Below, piece after piece: positions 8,504 to 16,414 of a stretch of 64,000 nucleotides of DNA (position 1 is the first letter of the stretch; each line of letters starts with the position of its first letter). The stretch is from Ruminococcus sp. GTDB taxonomy: Bacteria; Bacillota; Clostridia; Oscillospirales; Ruminococcaceae. A program made the translations under genes and the position numbers. The notes below the pieces were generated by a model. That model was not told the DNA's origin. It saw only the letters and a list, made by a program, of their open reading frames with translations, and did not search any database. Location: assembly GCA_017478965.1 (NCBI GenBank), contig JAFVCV010000039.1:124001-188000 (forward strand), in the 5' to 3' direction.

Positions 8504-8530
8504 AGGGAGCATACGGAAAGTATGCTCCCT
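8504..8530 (+). terminator. Perfect 11-bp hairpin after the secreted-protein gene
   Basis: AGGGAGCATAC / GTATGCTCCCT around loop GGAAA, 10 bases after the stop codon. Few T residues follow, and the stronger terminator at 8544 backs it up. Confidence 0.6.
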
Positions 8531-8543
8531 CAGTCTGTATAAG

Positions 8544-8580
8544 GACCCCATATCCGGCTCTGGATATGGGGTCTTTATCT
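8544..8580 (+). terminator. Rho-independent terminator
   Basis: Twelve-pair stem GACCCCATATCC / GGATATGGGGTC, six-base loop, then TTTATCT. Confidence 0.8.
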
Positions 8581-8628
8581 ATGTCAGATGAGACAGGGCA
8601 TATTTTTTGCTTTTGCTCTCCCGCCTAC

Positions 8629-8657
8629 TTGAAAAACTGAGGGAAATGTGCTATCAT
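8629..8657 (+). promoter_or_regulatory. Promoter of the sensor-GGDEF gene
   Basis: TTGAAA at 8629-8634, 17-base spacer, TATCAT at 8652-8657. Confidence 0.65.
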
Positions 8658-8726
8658 ATCCATATCAGACGGCATGGGGCACCGTATACCGTAAAACGGG
8701 GAGGATACAAAGGAGTGAGCAGGAAC

Positions 8727-10655
8727 ATGAGCGGCCGCAGGAAAATATGCCTTGTCACAGCTATGGCCGAGACTACCCACGGCATGAGGCTGGCCAGGGG
8801 AGTAGGGGCGCAGTGCGAAAAATACGGCTACGATATGGTGCAGTTCGCATCTATGATAAACCTGGATTTTGAGCAGGTCAACTATGTGGATGGCGAGCGC
8901 AGGGTCTATGATCTGATCGGGTTCGGACCCTTTGACGGGATCGTCCTTGACACCGTCAGCCTTTTTTACGGCAACAGCGATGAGCTGACGGCCCGCCTGT
9001 ATAAAAAGATAAAGGAGCAGACCGATGCTCCTGTGGTATGCGTGGGTATACCTTACGGGGACCTTCCCACCGTGGACGGCAGCAACGAGCCTATGTTAAG
9101 GGAGCTTTGCCGCCACGCCATAGAGGTCCACGGCTGCCGGGATATCTGCCTGCTGACAGGCGCAAGGGGGAACCATGAGGCCGAGCAGCGTCTGGAGATA
9201 ATGCTGAGGGCAGTTGAAGAGCTGGGCGGCAGGGTCAGGCCGGAGCATATAAGGTACGGAGATTTCTGGTACACCTCCGGAGAACAGCTGGCAAGGGACA
9301 TCGTTTCGGGGAAGATAGCGAAGCCCGATGCGGTCATCGCTGCCAGTGACCATATGGCCTTGGGGCTCATGCAGGAGCTTTCAAGGCTCGGCAGGGAGGT
9401 GCCGGAGTATATGGTGGTCCTTGGCTTTGAGGCAAACGATGTGGCCGCACTGAACAGGGTGCCCCTGACTTCGGTGGAATCAAACTTCACTAAGTGCGCT
9501 GCCGACGCCGTGGACTACATAAGGGCGGCCATCGAGCCGGAGGAGCCTGTACTGCCCTATGAGCCGGACCTGAGCGATATGCTACATATCGGCAGCAGCT
9601 GCGGCTGCAAAGCGGACGTGAACAGGTACATGGAGACTTTCCGCAGCAAGCTCTATTACACCGAGCGAAATTACACGCCGGACGTTTTTGAGGACAATAT
9701 CGACATCGGCCTTATGATGGAGAACTATATCCCGGAGCTGCTGACCTCGTCCCAGACCCCGCAGGAATGTCTGATGAATATTTATCTGACGACCTATGTC
9801 TGTTCGCCGTATGTGAATTTCTTTCTTTGCATGAGAAAGGACTGGCTGAGCGATGAGGCTGACCTTAACAATACGCCCCTGGGGGATATGGAGATAGCTG
9901 TGGCAAAGTCCAACAACGGTATGCTGGATATCAATAAGGAGGAACAGAAGGTATCCTTCGATGCGAGCCTGATGCTCCCGCAGATCTTTGAGGAGCATGA
10001 CAGGCCGTATGTATACTATTTCACAGCCGTGCATTTTCTGGACAACACCTTCGGCTATGCAGTACTGCAAAGGGAGTTCAAGGATATCGGAAAATTCAAT
10101 CTGGTCTACCGCAACTGGATAAGGTTCGTCAGCAACGCACTGGAAATGGTCAGGTCAAAGAACCGTTTCGTGGTCCTTTCCAGTCACGACAAGATGACCG
10201 GCCTGCTGAACCGCCGTGGTATGTATGACCGGCTGGAAAAGCTCCTTGGCAGGATACAGCCCGGGGAGAGACTGTTCGTCTGCGTGGCGGATATGGACGG
10301 GCTGAAATATATAAACGACAATTTCGGCCACCATGAGGGCGACTTCGGTATAAAACTGTTGGGCCGGGCAGCGGACGCTGTTAAAAATAAGGAGGACCTT
10401 TGTGCCAGGACTGGCGGCGACGAGTTCGTCATAGCGGGACTTTGCAGGGACTTCGACCGTGAGGGATATGAAAAGCGCTTTTCAGCTGAACTTGACTCTT
10501 TGAGCAGGCAAGCCGGCAAACCCTACCCCATAACGGCCAGCATTGGCATCGCCGTGGGCGAAAAGGACGCTCCGCAGGATTTCGAGAACCTTTTTTCCAA
10601 GGCCGATGAGGATATGTACAGGTATAAAACGGAGCGGAAAAAGCAGCGCAGCTAG
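8727..10655 (+). CDS. Cytosolic LacI/RbsB-type sensor fused to GGDEF diguanylate cyclase
   Basis: Protein of 642 residues. Residues 5-290 form a periplasmic-binding-protein-like domain of the LacI/GalR type (ICLVTAMAETTHGMRLARG; DAVIAASDHMALGLMQEL; VVLGFEANDVAALNRVPLTS) but with neither a DNA-binding helix-turn-helix nor a membrane helix, so it should sense a sugar-like ligand inside the cell. A linker domain of about 330-480 follows, then GGDEF (about 490-640) with GGDEF at 563-567 and DNFGHHEGD. The inhibitory RxxD site reads NKED, so product feedback is probably lost. ATG 8727 is preferred (AGGAG upstream); GTG 8715 is possible. It is flanked by its own promoter and appears monocistronic. 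Confidence 0.85.
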   Translation: MSGRRKICLVTAMAETTHGMRLARGVGAQCEKYGYDMVQFASMINLDFEQVNYVDGERRVYDLIGFGPFDGIVLDTVSLFYGNSDELTARLYKKIKEQTDAPVVCVGIPYGDLPTVDGSNEPMLRELCRHAIEVHGCRDICLLTGARGNHEAEQRLEIMLRAVEELGGRVRPEHIRYGDFWYTSGEQLARDIVSGKIAKPDAVIAASDHMALGLMQELSRLGREVPEYMVVLGFEANDVAALNRVPLTSVESNFTKCAADAVDYIRAAIEPEEPVLPYEPDLSDMLHIGSSCGCKADVNRYMETFRSKLYYTERNYTPDVFEDNIDIGLMMENYIPELLTSSQTPQECLMNIYLTTYVCSPYVNFFLCMRKDWLSDEADLNNTPLGDMEIAVAKSNNGMLDINKEEQKVSFDASLMLPQIFEEHDRPYVYYFTAVHFLDNTFGYAVLQREFKDIGKFNLVYRNWIRFVSNALEMVRSKNRFVVLSSHDKMTGLLNRRGMYDRLEKLLGRIQPGERLFVCVADMDGLKYINDNFGHHEGDFGIKLLGRAADAVKNKEDLCARTGGDEFVIAGLCRDFDREGYEKRFSAELDSLSRQAGKPYPITASIGIAVGEKDAPQDFENLFSKADEDMYRYKTERKKQRS

Positions 10656-10741
10656 TACAGCGGACAGGAAATAATTAGAAAAAACGTGATTTTCTCCAAA
10701 ATATACCTGCATTAACTGTGACTATTGTGGGCGAAACGCTA

Positions 10742-10770
10742 TTGACATCGGACCGCTTTTGTGGTATAAT
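10742..10770 (+). promoter_or_regulatory. Consensus promoter of the Ser-rich surface protein
   Basis: TTGACA at 10742-10747, 17 bases, TATAAT at 10765-10770: a perfect match, giving a leader of about 240 nt. Confidence 0.9.
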
Positions 10771-10777
10771 GTACACA

Positions 10778-11018
10778 AGTTCGGCGGCTGCGGCGGCGTC
10801 AGTATACTGTTTTTGCCCGGTGCTGCGCTATAAAATGATGAAAGTTAATGAATTGTTAACAGAAAATTCATCATTGGCAGCTCTGTGCGTATTATAATAG
10901 GAAATGACGACGACTGTCAGTCGGTGGAGAAAAAGAGTCTGCGGCCTTTACCCCGGCGATGGAGAGATCGGGCGGCTAAAGATCGAAATTATGAAAATGA
11001 TTTTGGGAGGAATTAACA
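10778..11018 (+). promoter_or_regulatory. Structured 5' leader of unknown class
   Basis: About 240 nt lie between the promoter and ATG 11019. They contain a nested hairpin: outer arms AATGATGAA (10834-10842) / TTCATCATT (10867-10875), inner arms GTTAA (10844-10848) / TTAAC (10856-10860). A GC-rich stretch with purine-rich single strands follows (10900-10985), then the ribosome site GGGAGGA. No known riboswitch core was recognised and no internal terminator is evident, so any control would act on stability or translation. Confidence 0.4.
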
Positions 11019-11993
11019 ATGAATAAGAAACTTTTTGCTTTCCTGGCATCTGCGGCTATGATGATAAGCGCTGTGCCTTCGGTAGCAGCAAGCAGCGATG
11101 ACGCAAGCAGTATAGAATGGTCTCCGGATAAGGAAGTTACCTTTACTTATTCCGAGGGCGTAGAGAACAGCGATGGCAGCTATACTTTTGACGTTACCAT
11201 CAACGTTCCTGTACCTGCAAAGGTAATACAGTTCGCTTATGAGATGGAGAAGGGTGAGTTCGTAAGCTTTGTTCTTGACAATGCTCACGTTGACGATGAT
11301 GATAAGGCTCCCAGCCAGTTCCCTTTCGGGTACTCGCTCCAGTTCGGCGAGACTACTACTGGAGGCGATAAAACCTATAAGAATACAATTACTGGTTCTG
11401 TTGCTCCCAATCGTGTGAAGAAGCTGGTAAATCCCGTTGGCGAGACCAAGCTGGGCAAGCTCACTGCAAAGCCCGCAGAAGACGGCAGCATAGTACTGAG
11501 CTACGTAAACGCATACAATATCGTTACATATGATATAAGAGATGCTGATGGCGAGCTTGTTAAGACCTACAGAGCTAAGTTTGCAGGTGCAAGCGCTAAT
11601 ACCGCTGCTCCCTCAGTTACTCTGAAAGACGCTGACGCTACTGACAGCTCTGTTCCTGACAGCTCTTCCGAGCCTGAGAGTTCTGTAGTTTCCGAGCCTG
11701 AGAGCTCTGCATCTTCTGCACCTGAGAGCTCTGCATCTTCTGCACCTGAGAGCTCAGCTGCAAGCAGCTCTTCCAGCTCTGAATCAAGCAGCTCTTCAAG
11801 CAGCAGCTCTTCTTCCAGCAGCTCAAGCACTGCTTCTTCCAGCAAGGCTTCCTCTTCCAGCAAGGCTTCTACTTCCAGCAAGTCTACCACTAACCCCAAT
11901 AACAACGTTAACACCGGCGCTGCATCTACCGCAGTGGTAGGTCTGGCTGCTCTGTCAGCTGCTCTGGTCGTTGTTTCCAAGAAGAGAAAGTAA
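11019..11993 (+). CDS. Ser-rich surface protein with wall-anchor-like C-terminus
   Basis: Exported protein of 324 residues. A signal peptide (1-23, ending SVAA) is followed by a beta-rich domain (about 28-190: VTFTYSEGVENSDGSYTFDV) that could be a cohesin-like sandwich, though this is not certain. A low-complexity Pro/Glu/Ser then nearly pure Ser stretch follows (about 205-285), then NVNTG, a hydrophobic helix and a KKRK tail. That tail resembles a sortase signal but has NVNTG in place of LPXTG. The Ser region carries a 24-bp DNA tandem repeat. Strong promoter, long leader and strong terminator suggest abundant expression. Its partner and role are unknown. Confidence 0.7.
   Translation: MNKKLFAFLASAAMMISAVPSVAASSDDASSIEWSPDKEVTFTYSEGVENSDGSYTFDVTINVPVPAKVIQFAYEMEKGEFVSFVLDNAHVDDDDKAPSQFPFGYSLQFGETTTGGDKTYKNTITGSVAPNRVKKLVNPVGETKLGKLTAKPAEDGSIVLSYVNAYNIVTYDIRDADGELVKTYRAKFAGASANTAAPSVTLKDADATDSSVPDSSSEPESSVVSEPESSASSAPESSASSAPESSAASSSSSSESSSSSSSSSSSSSSSTASSSKASSSSKASTSSKSTTNPNNNVNTGAASTAVVGLAALSAALVVVSKKRK
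11697..11756 (+). repeat. 24-bp tandem repeat encoding a PESSASSA unit
   Basis: Two exact copies of a 24-bp unit (11697-11720, 11721-11744) beginning CCTGAGAGCTC, plus a 12-bp partial copy. It stays in frame and lengthens the Ser-rich spacer, so it is a likely site of length variation. Confidence 0.85.
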
Positions 11994-12022
11994 TTTAAGC
12001 TGATAACGACTGACAAATATTT

Positions 12023-12052
12023 ACGGCAGGACCTGGCGTCCTGCCGTTTTTT
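12023..12052 (+). terminator. Terminator of the surface-protein gene
   Basis: Stem ACGGCAGGAC / GTCCTGCCGT, loop CTGGC, then T6. The next gene's -35 box begins two bases later. Confidence 0.92.
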
Positions 12053-12053
12053 G

Positions 12054-12082
12054 TTGACAAAGGGCCGAAGATGGGCTATAAT
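12054..12082 (+). promoter_or_regulatory. Consensus promoter of the 12.1-kb lipoprotein gene
   Basis: TTGACA at 12054-12059, 17 bases, TATAAT at 12077-12082. Confidence 0.9.
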
Positions 12083-12112
12083 GGAATAAAGAAATAAAAG
12101 GGGGCGTCGTTT

Positions 12113-12682
12113 TTGGATAAAAGAAGGCTTTTTGTCAGACTGACTGCGGTGATGATCGCAGTCTGCGGGGTCATATTCTGCCTGGGAGGCTGCGCAGGGA
12201 CCGGGACGGGGGACAGCTCGGTCTATACTGGCCTGACCATCTTTGAGGACGATGGACCGCAGACGAGTGCCGAGATCGTGGATAAAAAGGCCTCATCGGC
12301 CGAGACTGCCCCGACGGAAACGACTGCGGCTAAGAAGACCGGAAAGGCAACTACAGAGAAAACGACCGTCACAACGACCACTACAGCTGACACGGAGGAC
12401 AGCGCTCCCTGGGTGGATTACAAATTCCGCAATAAAAAGCTTCTTGACCAGCACTATGAAAAACATGGCCGTGATATGGGCTTTGAGTCCGCCAGGGACT
12501 ATGAGGAGAGCGCCAGCGAGGTGGCCAACGACCCCTCCGCCCTACACAAGACCGAGGCTGAGGACGGCGACGACATCTACTACATCGAGGCTACCAACGA
12601 GTTCGTTGTGATCTCCACGGACGGTTATATACGTACCTATTTTCTGCCCGACAAGGGCAAGGCATATTACGACAGACAATAA
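12113..12682 (+). CDS. Lipoprotein of unknown function
   Basis: Protein of 189 residues with a type II signal peptide: positive MDKRR, a hydrophobic core and lipobox LGGC with Cys27 predicted to be lipidated. A Thr/Ala-rich linker (about 60-100) separates the anchor from a C-terminal domain of about 90 residues (WVDYKFRNKKLLDQHYEKHG...), which I do not recognise. HYEKHGRDMGF hints at a small helical fold. TTG start at 12113 with AAAGGGGG 8 bases upstream. Own promoter and terminator, so monocistronic. Confidence 0.7.
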   Translation: MDKRRLFVRLTAVMIAVCGVIFCLGGCAGTGTGDSSVYTGLTIFEDDGPQTSAEIVDKKASSAETAPTETTAAKKTGKATTEKTTVTTTTTADTEDSAPWVDYKFRNKKLLDQHYEKHGRDMGFESARDYEESASEVANDPSALHKTEAEDGDDIYYIEATNEFVVISTDGYIRTYFLPDKGKAYYDRQ

Positions 12683-12722
12683 AAAGCGCTCTTTCTCCCT
12701 CCGGGGGAAAGAGCGCTCTTGG
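12683..12722. terminator. Bidirectional terminator between convergent genes
   Basis: Long stem AGCGCTCTTTC / GAAAGAGCGCT with a C/G-rich inner part. AAAAA on the left and CTCTT on the right let it serve the lipoprotein gene (+) and araD (-). Confidence 0.8.
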
Positions 12723-12724
12723 TG

Positions 12725-13417
12725 TTAATTCTGGCCGTAATAGGCGTTTTTACCGTGTTTTCTCAGATAGTGCTTGTCCAGCAGCTCCTGCTGCATAGGA
12801 CCAATGTCCGGGGTCAGCATAAGGGTATGGAAGTTCATGAAGGCCGCCTCCTCCAGGACCACAGAGTTGTGAACGGCGTCAAAGCTGTCAGTTCCCCAGG
12901 TGAACGGACCGTGGCTGTGGACCAGAACTGCGGGGACAGTCATGGGGTCAATGCCCTGGAAGGTCTCCACGATGACCTTGCCTGTCTCCTTCTCGTATTC
13001 CCCGGCGATCTCCTCCGGGGTCATTTTCCTTGTGCAGGGTATCTCGCCGTAGAAATAATCCCCCTGAGTGGTCCCCAGGGCCGCAACGCCCCTGCCGGCC
13101 TGGGCGAAGCTCACGGCCCACTTGCTGTGGGTGTGGACTATGCCGCCTGCCTCCGAAAAGGCCTTATAAAGCTCCAGATGGGTGGGGGTGTCGCTGGAGG
13201 GTTTGTAATGGCCCTCCACTACCTTCCCGCTCTCCAGGTCTACCACTACCATATCATCTGCTTTCATATTTTTATATTCAACACCTGATGGTTTTATTAC
13301 CACCAGCCCAAGGCTGCGGTCTATCTCGGAAACATTGCCCCAGGTGAATTTCACCAGCCCATGTTCAGGCAGCAGCAGATTGGCCCTCAGGACCTTTTCT
13401 TTCAGTTCTTCAAGCAT
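12725..13417 (-). CDS. araD: L-ribulose-5-phosphate 4-epimerase
   Basis: Class II aldolase-fold enzyme of 230 residues that turns L-ribulose 5-phosphate into D-xylulose 5-phosphate. Zinc ligands are visible in HTHSKWA (about 95-101) and a distal His in [21 protein letters not shown] is the substrate-binding region. Length matches AraD. The ATG follows GAGAGGAGA. It is the last gene of a three-gene minus-strand unit behind a kinase of the ribulokinase type, which supports L-arabinose (or L-ribulose) use; no araA isomerase is in view. Confidence 0.92.
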   Translation of the reverse strand: MLEELKEKVLRANLLLPEHGLVKFTWGNVSEIDRSLGLVVIKPSGVEYKNMKADDMVVVDLESGKVVEGHYKPSSDTPTHLELYKAFSEAGGIVHTHSKWAVSFAQAGRGVAALGTTQGDYFYGEIPCTRKMTPEEIAGEYEKETGKVIVETFQGIDPMTVPAVLVHSHGPFTWGTDSFDAVHNSVVLEEAAFMNFHTLMLTPDIGPMQQELLDKHYLRKHGKNAYYGQN

Positions 13418-13435
13418 CTTTGATCTTCTCCTCTC

Positions 13436-15016
13436 TCAGATCTCTCCCAGCAGGCGCTGAGCGTCAAGACCTTTTTTGTAGCGTTCCATATATTCATTCC
13501 AGCCCTCCTGGCCCTTGGCGCTGGGCTTGAGGGTAGTTTTTTCCATACATGAGAAGACCCTGTCGTCCAGCCAGTCTGCCAGGGACTTCTCACAGTTTTC
13601 AGCGTTATAAGCCGCCAGAAGAGCCATTCCCCAGGCCCCGCCCTCGCCGGCGGTAGACATGACGCTGACTTCGCTGCCAAGTGCGTCTGCTAAGATCTGC
13701 TGTGCGGCGCTCCTGACTTTAAAAAGTCCTCCGTGACCGGTAAAGCTTGCCGGCGAAACCCCTTCTTTCCCGAAAAGGATATCGTTGCCGGCTTTCAGTG
13801 CAGCCATTGCGCCGTAAAGCTCCGCCCTGATGAAGTCGGAAAGTCTCATGGGGCTGTCAGGGCTGCGGAAATAGGCCGGACTGCCCTTCTCGACCCCGGT
13901 GACAGGTTCGCCGGAAATGTAGTTGTATGAGGTTATCCCTCCGCAGTCCGGGCTGCCGTTCATGGCGTTGGTATAAAGCAGCTCATAGATCTTGGAGATG
14001 TCAGTTTCATGGCCGCTGAGTTTTGCGAACTCAGCGAACATAGCTACCCACTTGTCAAGCTCTCCGCAGCAGTTGTTGCAGTGGACCATTGCCACATCGG
14101 CGCCGTCCGGAGTGGTAACTACATCTATCTGGGGATAGCAGCCCTTCAAAGGTCTGTCAAGGACCATCATAGAGAATATCGAGGTCCCGGCGGAAACGTT
14201 GCCGGTGCCGATGCGCACGGAATTAGTGGCGGTCATGCCAGTGCCTGCGTCGCCCTCAGGAGGTGCAGCCTTGCAGCCGCTTTCCAGGTCCCCCGCCGGG
14301 TCCAGAAGTCCGGCGCCTTCCTCAGTCAGCACGGCGCTGCCCTTTCCGGCCTTCACTGCCTTGGGAAGTATCTTCCTTATGTCCAGCCCGGAGGTCTTCA
14401 CCTCGTCAAGGGCTGAGAATTTATCCAGCATCTCTTGGTCGTAGTTCCCGTCTTTTATGGGGAACATACCCGAAGCGTCGCCTATGCCCAGCTCCCTTAT
14501 GCCGGTCAGCTGATAGTGTACCCAGCCCGCCAGGGTGTTAAGGCTGGCGACCTCCTTCACATGGTCCTCACCGTTCAGTATGGCCTGATAGAGGTGGGCT
14601 ATGCTCCATCTCTGAGGGATATTGGTACCGAAAAGAGCGCTGAGCTTACCGGCGGCCTCAGCTGTTACAGTGTTTCGCCAGGTCCTGAATGGAGTCAGCA
14701 GCCTGTCCTGACTGTCAAAGGCCAGGTAGCCGTGCATCATGGCGGAAATACCAATGCCCATCAGTTTTTTCGGCACGGTGCCGTATTTCTCATAAACGTC
14801 CCTTTTCAGGTCGGCATAGCAGCTTTGCAGGCCGGACCGTATGTCTTCCTCAGAGTAGGTCCATATCCCGTTTTCCAGCCTGTTCTCCCAGCTGTGGGAC
14901 CCTTCGGCTATAGGGGCGGTGCTTTCGTCGATAAGGCAGGCCTTTATCCTTGTCGAACCGAACTCTATGCCCAGCCAGACTGCGCCTGCGGCGATCTTGT
15001 CTTTTACTTCGATCAT
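13436..15016 (-). CDS. araB: FGGY-family ribulokinase
   Basis: Sugar kinase of 526 residues with the FGGY/actin-like ATPase fold. The N-terminal phosphate loop is WLGIEFGSTRIKACLID. Further landmarks are the GTGNVSAGTSIFSMMV region near the middle and GHGGLFKV and AGEGGAWGMALLAAY in the C-terminal half. Length and next-door araD point to L-ribulokinase, although the FGGY family cannot be fully split by motif. Start ATG 15016 has AAGGTGAG upstream. It is co-transcribed with the membrane-protein gene before it (23-bp gap). Confidence 0.87.
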   Translation of the reverse strand: MIEVKDKIAAGAVWLGIEFGSTRIKACLIDESTAPIAEGSHSWENRLENGIWTYSEEDIRSGLQSCYADLKRDVYEKYGTVPKKLMGIGISAMMHGYLAFDSQDRLLTPFRTWRNTVTAEAAGKLSALFGTNIPQRWSIAHLYQAILNGEDHVKEVASLNTLAGWVHYQLTGIRELGIGDASGMFPIKDGNYDQEMLDKFSALDEVKTSGLDIRKILPKAVKAGKGSAVLTEEGAGLLDPAGDLESGCKAAPPEGDAGTGMTATNSVRIGTGNVSAGTSIFSMMVLDRPLKGCYPQIDVVTTPDGADVAMVHCNNCCGELDKWVAMFAEFAKLSGHETDISKIYELLYTNAMNGSPDCGGITSYNYISGEPVTGVEKGSPAYFRSPDSPMRLSDFIRAELYGAMAALKAGNDILFGKEGVSPASFTGHGGLFKVRSAAQQILADALGSEVSVMSTAGEGGAWGMALLAAYNAENCEKSLADWLDDRVFSCMEKTTLKPSAKGQEGWNEYMERYKKGLDAQRLLGEI

Positions 15017-15039
15017 TTTTTCTCACCTTGTCTTTCGTT

Positions 15040-15696
15040 TTATTTTCTGCCGTAAGGCATTTTGTGCTGCTGAAAATATTCCTCGGTCTTTTCCCGTGGC
15101 GAAGCGATCTCCTCAGGGTGATCGGCGGTGAATATCTTTTCCATATCAATGTTCTGTATCCCGGTGTGGGTCATGTTCAGCTCCTTGAGGATATCCGACC
15201 TGTTCATACCCGACATATTCTGCTCTGCTCTTCTGCTGTCAAAGGGAAAACTTGGAAGTCCTCTCAGGAACTCGATGTCGGTGCAGATCTTTTGCAGGCG
15301 GAAACAGGCGTAGATAATGAAAACTTCCATGGCCAGGGGCTCGGGGGAAACTACGTCATATATAAGCTCCACCAGTAGTCCTGCCGCCGGCATCACAAGA
15401 CATATGGCCCAGTGCTTAGGCGGCTTTGCCCCCAGCATCATAAGTCCCGCACAGGCGAAAGCCACGTAGTAGAGAAACGCTCCCACTCCGGTGGACGGGG
15501 AACTCTGAAAGCCGCTCATCTCCATGCCGAAAAAAGCCCCCCAGCCTAAGACCCCGTAGATCAATATAGCAGGCGGCAGGAAGAGCCAGGTGATCCTGGA
15601 GAAAAGCCGCTGTCTCCTGACAAGAGAACTGTAGATGTTCCTAAGGTCCTCGTTGGGCATGGTCTGCCATTCTTCCCTGAAATCTTCAGTCATCAT
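15040..15696 (-). CDS. Membrane protein of unknown function upstream of araB
   Basis: Protein of 218 residues. A soluble N-terminus (MTEDFREEWQTMPNEDLRNI) is followed by about four membrane helices (38-60, 75-95, 100-120 and 120-140) and a soluble C-terminal half. I do not recognise the family. It is first in the operon with araB and araD but does not look like a sugar transporter (too few helices). GAGGAGGG lies just before the ATG pair at 15696/15693. Confidence 0.6.
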   Translation of the reverse strand: MMTEDFREEWQTMPNEDLRNIYSSLVRRQRLFSRITWLFLPPAILIYGVLGWGAFFGMEMSGFQSSPSTGVGAFLYYVAFACAGLMMLGAKPPKHWAICLVMPAAGLLVELIYDVVSPEPLAMEVFIIYACFRLQKICTDIEFLRGLPSFPFDSRRAEQNMSGMNRSDILKELNMTHTGIQNIDMEKIFTADHPEEIASPREKTEEYFQQHKMPYGRK

Positions 15697-15730
15697 AAGT
15701 ATCCCTCCTCACGGTGCAGTCCCTTCTTTG

Positions 15731-15759
15731 ATTATAGCATATTTTTTAATGAATGTGAA
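15731..15759 (-). promoter_or_regulatory. Promoter of the membrane protein-araB-araD operon
   Basis: Read on the minus strand: TTCACA (15754-15759), 17-base spacer, TATAAT (15731-15736). Confidence 0.7.
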
Positions 15760-15796
15760 TAACCAAAACATCTTTTTTGTATAACTTTTTGCGCAA

Positions 15797-15830
15797 AAAA
15801 ACAGACCTTCCCATCGGCTCCGGTCTGTCA
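15797..15830 (-). terminator. Orphan minus-strand terminator
   Basis: Stem ACAGACC (15801-15807) / GGTCTGT (15822-15828) flanked by A7 on the left, which is T7 on the minus strand. No minus-strand gene lies upstream of it in the 16-kb gap. Confidence 0.55.
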
Positions 15831-16050
15831 TAACTGCCGAATTTTTAAATTATTGTCAGCTGTTATCAATAAATGAAAGTTTTATAGTAATTTTACACAA
15901 AAGTAAAATGAAAAATAATTGTGAATAAAAGCCGGACCATCATGGAAAAAACAGGGTCCTGAGTCAAAAATTCAGCGAGTTGTATAAAAATCGTGAAAAA
16001 TATTTGTTTGAAATACACAAAGGCGAAACAAGGATACAAAAAAGTAAAAT
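15831..16050. other. AT-rich intergenic stretch, no gene seen
   Basis: About 220 bases between the orphan terminator and the operator/promoter of the ABC operon. It holds only short AT-rich palindromes, such as TTTTAC / GTAAAA near 15891-15907. I see no open frame with a ribosome site. Confidence 0.5.
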
Positions 16051-16064
16051 CTTAAACGTTTTAG
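16051..16064. promoter_or_regulatory. LacI/CcpA-type palindromic operator
   Basis: CTTAAACGTTTTAG is an imperfect palindrome centred on CG, the hallmark of LacI-family sites. It matches the core of the catabolite-control (cre) consensus but not its outer bases. It ends 4 bases before the -35 box of the ABC operon. The cognate regulator is not in this window. Confidence 0.5.
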
Positions 16065-16068
16065 CTAC

Positions 16069-16097
16069 TTGACAAACCCGGGCTTAATTGTTATAAT
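16069..16097 (+). promoter_or_regulatory. Consensus promoter of the 13-kb ABC/envelope operon
   Basis: TTGACA at 16069-16074, 17 bases, TATAAT at 16092-16097. Confidence 0.92.
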
Positions 16098-16103
16098 TAT
16101 TTG

Positions 16104-16405
16104 TAGCACAGTATGCCCTTTTGGCAATTTTTCATAAAAAATACGGTAAAATGCACTGGTTTGGCGCTCGGTTTTTGAACAAAATTCACAGTGCCGTCAG
16201 AGCACATCTCAGCATATCGACCAGGCTGACCAAGGCCCGGACGAATGTTAAAATTGCACAAATATCAAGGCGGCTGCATAGTGACAGCTTTGCCGGCAGG
16301 CAGGGAACTGCCGGGCAGAGGTATGCTGTCGGTCTTTTATGACCATTCTGGATATTTCTACCATGCGGGCGCATGGACCCGTTTTTTTCAGCGGGGCGTT
16401 AGGCG
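16104..16405 (+). promoter_or_regulatory. Long structured leader of the ABC operon, candidate cis-acting RNA
   Basis: About 300 nt of non-coding leader. Visible pairings are GTCAG/CTGAC around 16197-16231 and an arm GACAGC / GCTGTC enclosing CCGGCAG / CTGCCGG (about 16281-16330). GGTC/GACC follows near 16331-16344. Near the end, CCATGC / GCATGG (16361-16376) is followed by ACCCG and T7 at 16382-16388. The last element looks like an attenuator. It fits none of the riboswitch cores I know (TPP, SAM, lysine, glycine, c-di-GMP, c-di-AMP, M-box, T-box, cobalamin). Confidence 0.45.
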
Positions 16406-16414
16406 GTGATATTT

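Noticed and set aside
11697-11890. Short repeats suggestive of a CRISPR array
   Set aside because: Units are in frame, contiguous and lack spacers; they encode a Ser-rich linker.
16104-16405. T-box or SAM/TPP riboswitch
   Set aside because: No GGUGGNACCGCG-like T-box or TPP/SAM core sequence is present.
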